Shown here one piece after another: positions 60,816 through 64,000 of a DNA stretch of 64,000 nt (position 1 is the first letter of the stretch; the number at the start of each line of letters is the position of its first letter). The translations under genes and the position numbers were made by a program. Below the pieces are notes generated by a model. That model was not told the DNA's origin, made no database searches, and saw nothing but the letters and a program-made list of their open reading frames with translations. The DNA comes from Virgibacillus ndiopensis (lineage in GTDB: Bacteria; Bacillota; Bacilli; Bacillales; Amphibacillaceae): positions 558,001-622,000 of the forward strand of contig NZ_FZMZ01000006.1 in assembly GCF_900187325.1 (NCBI RefSeq), written 5' to 3'.

Positions 60816-63008
60816 ATGCAACGAATTCTATTTCTCATCATTTTAGCAGCACTATTTCTACCAATAACAACGACAGCAACATCAGTAACCGAGGAAACCG
60901 AAAAACCTGACGAAAAAGTTTCCATAATAATAGAGGTGGAAGGAGATCCGACGAAACATAAAGAGTATCTAGAAGCATACTATCCGTACGTTGATGTTGT
61001 TGCTACGTATGATAAGTTGTTCAACGGTATTGCATTACAAGGAGATCCAGGAGATCTAGCGAGAATGGATTCACTGGATTTTATTAAGGCAATCCATCCA
61101 ATTACAAAGTATGAAGCAATATACCAAACCCCTGATGCAACAGAGACAACAAATTCAGTTATCCCCGCTTCCATTAATAATACTAAATATAGAGGTGAAG
61201 GGGTGAAGGTTGGCATAATTGACACGGGAGTAGATTACAACCATCCAGATCTAGCAACGAATTACGTAGATGGGTATGATTTAGTGGATCTTGATGATGA
61301 TCCGATGGAAACCACCCGTTCCCAAGGTATGCCGACATTACATGGTACACATGTAGCTGGAATTATCGCTGCCGATGGAAAAATAAAAGGTGTTGCGCCC
61401 GACGCAGATATTTATGCGTATCGTGCTCTTGGACCTGGTGGAATGGGGACGTCGGTCCAAGTGATTGCGGCGCTTGAACAAGCTGTGGAAGATGATATGG
61501 ATGTTATTAATTTATCGTTAGGTAATTCAGTAAATGGTCCTGACTATCCTACGAGTATAGCTGTCAATCGAGCTGTCGAACTTGGTGTTGCGGTAGTAAT
61601 AGCAAATGGAAATAGTGGTCCAAACAATTGGACAGTTGGGTCTCCGGCAACAGCGAAGGGGGCATTGTCAGTGGGTGCATCAACTATGCCGCAAAAAATC
61701 CCATACCTATATGATCAGCTGGAAGACGTAGCAATTGGATTGACAACAATGTTAGGTTCACCAGCGTGGAATCTAGAAAAAGACTATCCAATTGTAGTAG
61801 GAACGGATAGGCTTGATGATGCACGTGGAAAAATTGTTCTTGTCCAGCGTGGTAAAATACCTTTTTATGAAAAAGCAAAAAAAGCAGAAGACGCTGGAGC
61901 TGTCGCGGTATTAATTTATAATAATAAAGATGGGTATTTTCAGGGATCGGTTGAAAATGGTCAAGGACCACTAACGATTCCTGTTGCGGCAATTCCGAAA
62001 GAAGCTGGTGAATGGATTATTGAGCAATCTAAAGAAGAAAAGCTTTATCTAGAAACAATCTTTAAAAAAACAACAGAAGGTATAGCAGGATTTAGTTCTC
62101 GTGGACCAGTAACGGTTAATTGGGACATTAAACCCGATGTTATCGCTCCAGGAGCGAATATTTTAAGTACAGTTCCAGGCGGATACAAAGAATTACAAGG
62201 TACTAGCATGGCAGCTCCACACGTAACCGGTGCGATTGCATTACTAAAAGAAGCACATCCAGATTGGTCAGTTGAAAAAATTATCGGAGCTTTAAAAACA
62301 GCAGCACAACCTATTGAAAAAGAACAGGGGAACTATTATGAGCCCATTGTCCAAGGAATGGGTCAAATCCAGCCAAAACAAGCAGTAAATACTGACACGA
62401 TAATTTACGAACCGTTACTATCCTTTGGGAAAATAGATGATTACAAAGAAACAAACAAAATTGCATTAACAATTGAAAATACAACAAATCATGAGCAAAG
62501 CTATTCATTTGAAATTCCTAAAAAGGAAAAAGGTCTTAGTTGGAATTTGCCACAGACTTTTACATTGGAAAAAAACGAGAAAAAAACAATTCCTGTTGAA
62601 TTAAGTGTGGTCACCCAACAAATAAAAAAAGGAATTCATGAGGGCTGGCTAACTTTAAAACAGGATAAGGAAGTGTTTCATTTACCATACCTATTTGTTA
62701 GTAAGCAAGCAGATAATCCAAAAGCAATGGGCTTCCAATTTTCATTAAAACCTTTCTCAAAAGATACGTATTTATATCAATTGTATCTTACTGAAAAGGT
62801 GAAGCGTGTCGAAGTAAACTTATACAATCCTGATACATTATTATATGAAAGAAAATTTTTAGAAATAGAAGATCCTAAAGTAGGTATGAATGAAGGTAAT
62901 ATGAAAAAGAAAGATATTGGAAAACCGGGTAACTATAAAGCATTGATCACATTAGAATTGGAAAACGGAACGTATGAAAGTTACGAATCCGAAATCCATA
63001 TAGAGTAA
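60816..63008 (+). CDS. Secreted subtilisin-family serine protease, Vpr-like
   Basis: 730 residues with a signal peptide (about 1-22), an I9-type propeptide (about 33-95, VSIIIEVEGDPTKHKEYL), then an S8 catalytic domain: Asp in VGIIDTGVDYNHPDL (about 135), His in LHGTHVAGIIAADG (about 176), Ser in GTSMAAPHVTGA (about 463). A PA domain is inserted between His and Ser (about 310-420). A C-terminal beta-rich extension (about 545-730) resembles the Vpr/Fn3-like region. It degrades extracellular protein. GGAGG precedes the ATG at 60816. This is an accessory insertion between wecB and atpI relative to B. subtilis. Confidence 0.92.
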   Translation: MQRILFLIILAALFLPITTTATSVTEETEKPDEKVSIIIEVEGDPTKHKEYLEAYYPYVDVVATYDKLFNGIALQGDPGDLARMDSLDFIKAIHPITKYEAIYQTPDATETTNSVIPASINNTKYRGEGVKVGIIDTGVDYNHPDLATNYVDGYDLVDLDDDPMETTRSQGMPTLHGTHVAGIIAADGKIKGVAPDADIYAYRALGPGGMGTSVQVIAALEQAVEDDMDVINLSLGNSVNGPDYPTSIAVNRAVELGVAVVIANGNSGPNNWTVGSPATAKGALSVGASTMPQKIPYLYDQLEDVAIGLTTMLGSPAWNLEKDYPIVVGTDRLDDARGKIVLVQRGKIPFYEKAKKAEDAGAVAVLIYNNKDGYFQGSVENGQGPLTIPVAAIPKEAGEWIIEQSKEEKLYLETIFKKTTEGIAGFSSRGPVTVNWDIKPDVIAPGANILSTVPGGYKELQGTSMAAPHVTGAIALLKEAHPDWSVEKIIGALKTAAQPIEKEQGNYYEPIVQGMGQIQPKQAVNTDTIIYEPLLSFGKIDDYKETNKIALTIENTTNHEQSYSFEIPKKEKGLSWNLPQTFTLEKNEKKTIPVELSVVTQQIKKGIHEGWLTLKQDKEVFHLPYLFVSKQADNPKAMGFQFSLKPFSKDTYLYQLYLTEKVKRVEVNLYNPDTLLYERKFLEIEDPKVGMNEGNMKKKDIGKPGNYKALITLELENGTYESYESEIHIE

Positions 63009-63229
63009 GTGTATCTGTTCACAAAAATGTCAATAATTCGCTTGTTATTATCATTTATAATAATAGTTAGGGTAGGAATAATTGCTGTATTTAAAAATTC
63101 TGTGAGTTTTTAAGAACCCCTTTGCAATCACTATTAGTGCATTAAATGGAAGAAAACCGATTAAAAGCCATTCCACAAAAAGGGCTAAATTAGAGTAATT
63201 ACCAATTTGTAGTTTCTCTCACAAACTAA

Positions 63230-63258
63230 TTGACAACAAGATGGGGCTATTGTACACT
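63230..63258 (+). promoter_or_regulatory. SigA promoter of the ATP synthase operon
   Basis: Consensus TTGACA (63230-63235), a 17-base spacer, and TACACT (63253-63258), about 310 bases upstream of atpI. The leader between (63265-63569) has no convincing gene; it contains the palindrome GACAATTGTC near 63443. Confidence 0.6.
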
Positions 63259-63569
63259 TGCTTAGTGTGGAATGGTAAGGTTTTCATTATTCTGCAGTAA
63301 TTGCGTCTTTTAGTCGAATTTTATGTTACTTAGAGCATGTCGGAAATTGTCTCCTAGTTCAATGATAGTCATACTTTTTTTCCGATTTTTTCTTATGTGA
63401 TTTCAGCGATTAAAAACTACTGTATGCAATTGTTTTTTATAGACAATTGTCCGCAACTTGCTTTCTGGACAACGTGTTGAAGTATTTTTACTGTTTCCAT
63501 CTAAAAATCTATCCATTATTTACAGAATACTTACATTTTGTTCAAAAAATCACGGGGGAATTATAAATC

Positions 63570-63938
63570 ATGTCGCAATATCAAACTATGATAGCCCGCG
63601 AGCGCAAGTGGATGTTCTACCTACTCGCAATCTTGGTACTTGGAGCCGGCTTTACACCGTATCTACGTATCTTCCTCGGACTTCTTTTAGGAAGTGTGGT
63701 CAGTTTTTATAATTTATACCTTTTACAAAAGAAGACAAAAGACGTTACAGAGGCTGCTGGACAAGGGAAGTCTGTACGGGGTATTGGTACGCTTTCACGT
63801 TTGGCCGCAGTTGCCTTAGCAGTAGTTATTGCACTTCGCTATGAAGACTATTTTCACATTATCGCTGTTGTTATTGGATTAATGACATCATACCTTGTCA
63901 TTATGATAGATTTTTTTGTGCACGAATCTAAAAAGTAA
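63570..63938 (+). CDS. atpI: ATP synthase subunit I
   Basis: A 122-residue membrane protein with four hydrophobic helices (about 14-29, 31-50, 74-92 and 95-116) and a short basic loop (LLQKKTKDVTE). AtpI assists c-ring assembly or Mg2+ supply of F1Fo-ATP synthase and is the first gene of Bacillus atp operons. GGGGG lies 10 bases before the ATG. It is followed by atpB with a 22-base gap, confirming identity by context more than by sequence, since AtpI is poorly conserved. Confidence 0.88.
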   Translation: MSQYQTMIARERKWMFYLLAILVLGAGFTPYLRIFLGLLLGSVVSFYNLYLLQKKTKDVTEAAGQGKSVRGIGTLSRLAAVALAVVIALRYEDYFHIIAVVIGLMTSYLVIMIDFFVHESKK

Positions 63939-63960
63939 TGTTGAAAGAGGGGTGAAAAAG

Positions 63961-64000
63961 TTGGATCATGAAGCACCAATAGTAGAAGATGTACTTGGAA
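63961..64000 (+). CDS. atpB: ATP synthase Fo subunit a, first codons only
   Basis: The window ends 40 bases into this gene. It starts with TTG after AGAGGGGTGAAAAAG and reads (M)DHEAPIVEDVLG, which fits AtpB N-termini of Oceanobacillus-like species. The assignment depends on the atpI context. Subunit a forms the proton channel against the c-ring. Confidence 0.75.
   Translation, partial: MDHEAPIVEDVLG

Overview
The window is a low-GC Bacillaceae chromosome segment. Three things point there: sporulation genes (cwlJ, gerQ, spo0F, spoIIR, a PbpG-type PBP), strong GGAGG-type ribosome binding sites with GTG/TTG starts, and gene order matching the B. subtilis block from atpI through upp, glyA, prfA, rho, murZ, fbaA, spo0F, pyrG, rpoE, argS, speBE and pta to the ywd genes. 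An Oceanobacillus/Virgibacillus-like genus is my guess. Nearly all genes are on the + strand; exceptions are a YjiH-type membrane protein, a small membrane protein, gerQ-cwlJ, hemQ, lipL and the PBP. I see no prophage, IS element, rRNA, tRNA or CRISPR array.

Layout. 0-4 kb: the end of a sugar-nucleotide reductase, a YjiH transporter-like gene, and an AarF kinase with a phasin-like partner. 4-9 kb: a CuA cytochrome oxidase operon (ctaC-ctaD-ctaE) followed by a YerD-type glutamate synthase-like protein. 9-20 kb: small ywd genes, spore germination genes, coproheme decarboxylase, pta, lipL, ywfO-ywgA, ywhD and the PBP. 20-24 kb: speE-speB and ywiB-argS. 24-36.3 kb: a fatty-acid/branched-chain acyl-CoA cluster (fadF, thiolase, hydroxyacyl-CoA dehydrogenase, two acyl-CoA dehydrogenases, MeaB, TetR, fused IcmF mutase) with FadR-like operators. 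36.5-47.3 kb: rpoE, pyrG with a G-tract attenuator, spo0F behind a sigma-H promoter, fba, fsa, murZ, glpX, rho, a zinc-free L31 and tdk. 47.5-58.4 kb: a NERD protein, prfA-prmC, spoIIR, ywlB-like, ywlC, mntP, ywlE, a chemoreceptor, rpiB, ywlG and glyA. 58.7-64 kb: upp, wecB, a Vpr-like protease, atpI and the first codons of atpB.

The coding content is mostly core Bacillaceae. The unexpected structure is between genes. Several gaps hold arrays of a short degenerate motif repeated every 20-21 bp, about two helical turns, with a different motif flavour at each locus. The largest has about 27 units and lies inside the acyl-CoA gene cluster between thiolase and dehydrogenase; others are at 13.8, 47.4 and 48.5 kb, with a weaker case at 39.0 kb. 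There are also strongly folding intergenic elements (41.5, 43.1, 46.4 kb), two other dispersed repeat families, a REP-like palindrome at 54.0 kb, and a cluster of four perfect DnaA boxes around the start of ywlC.
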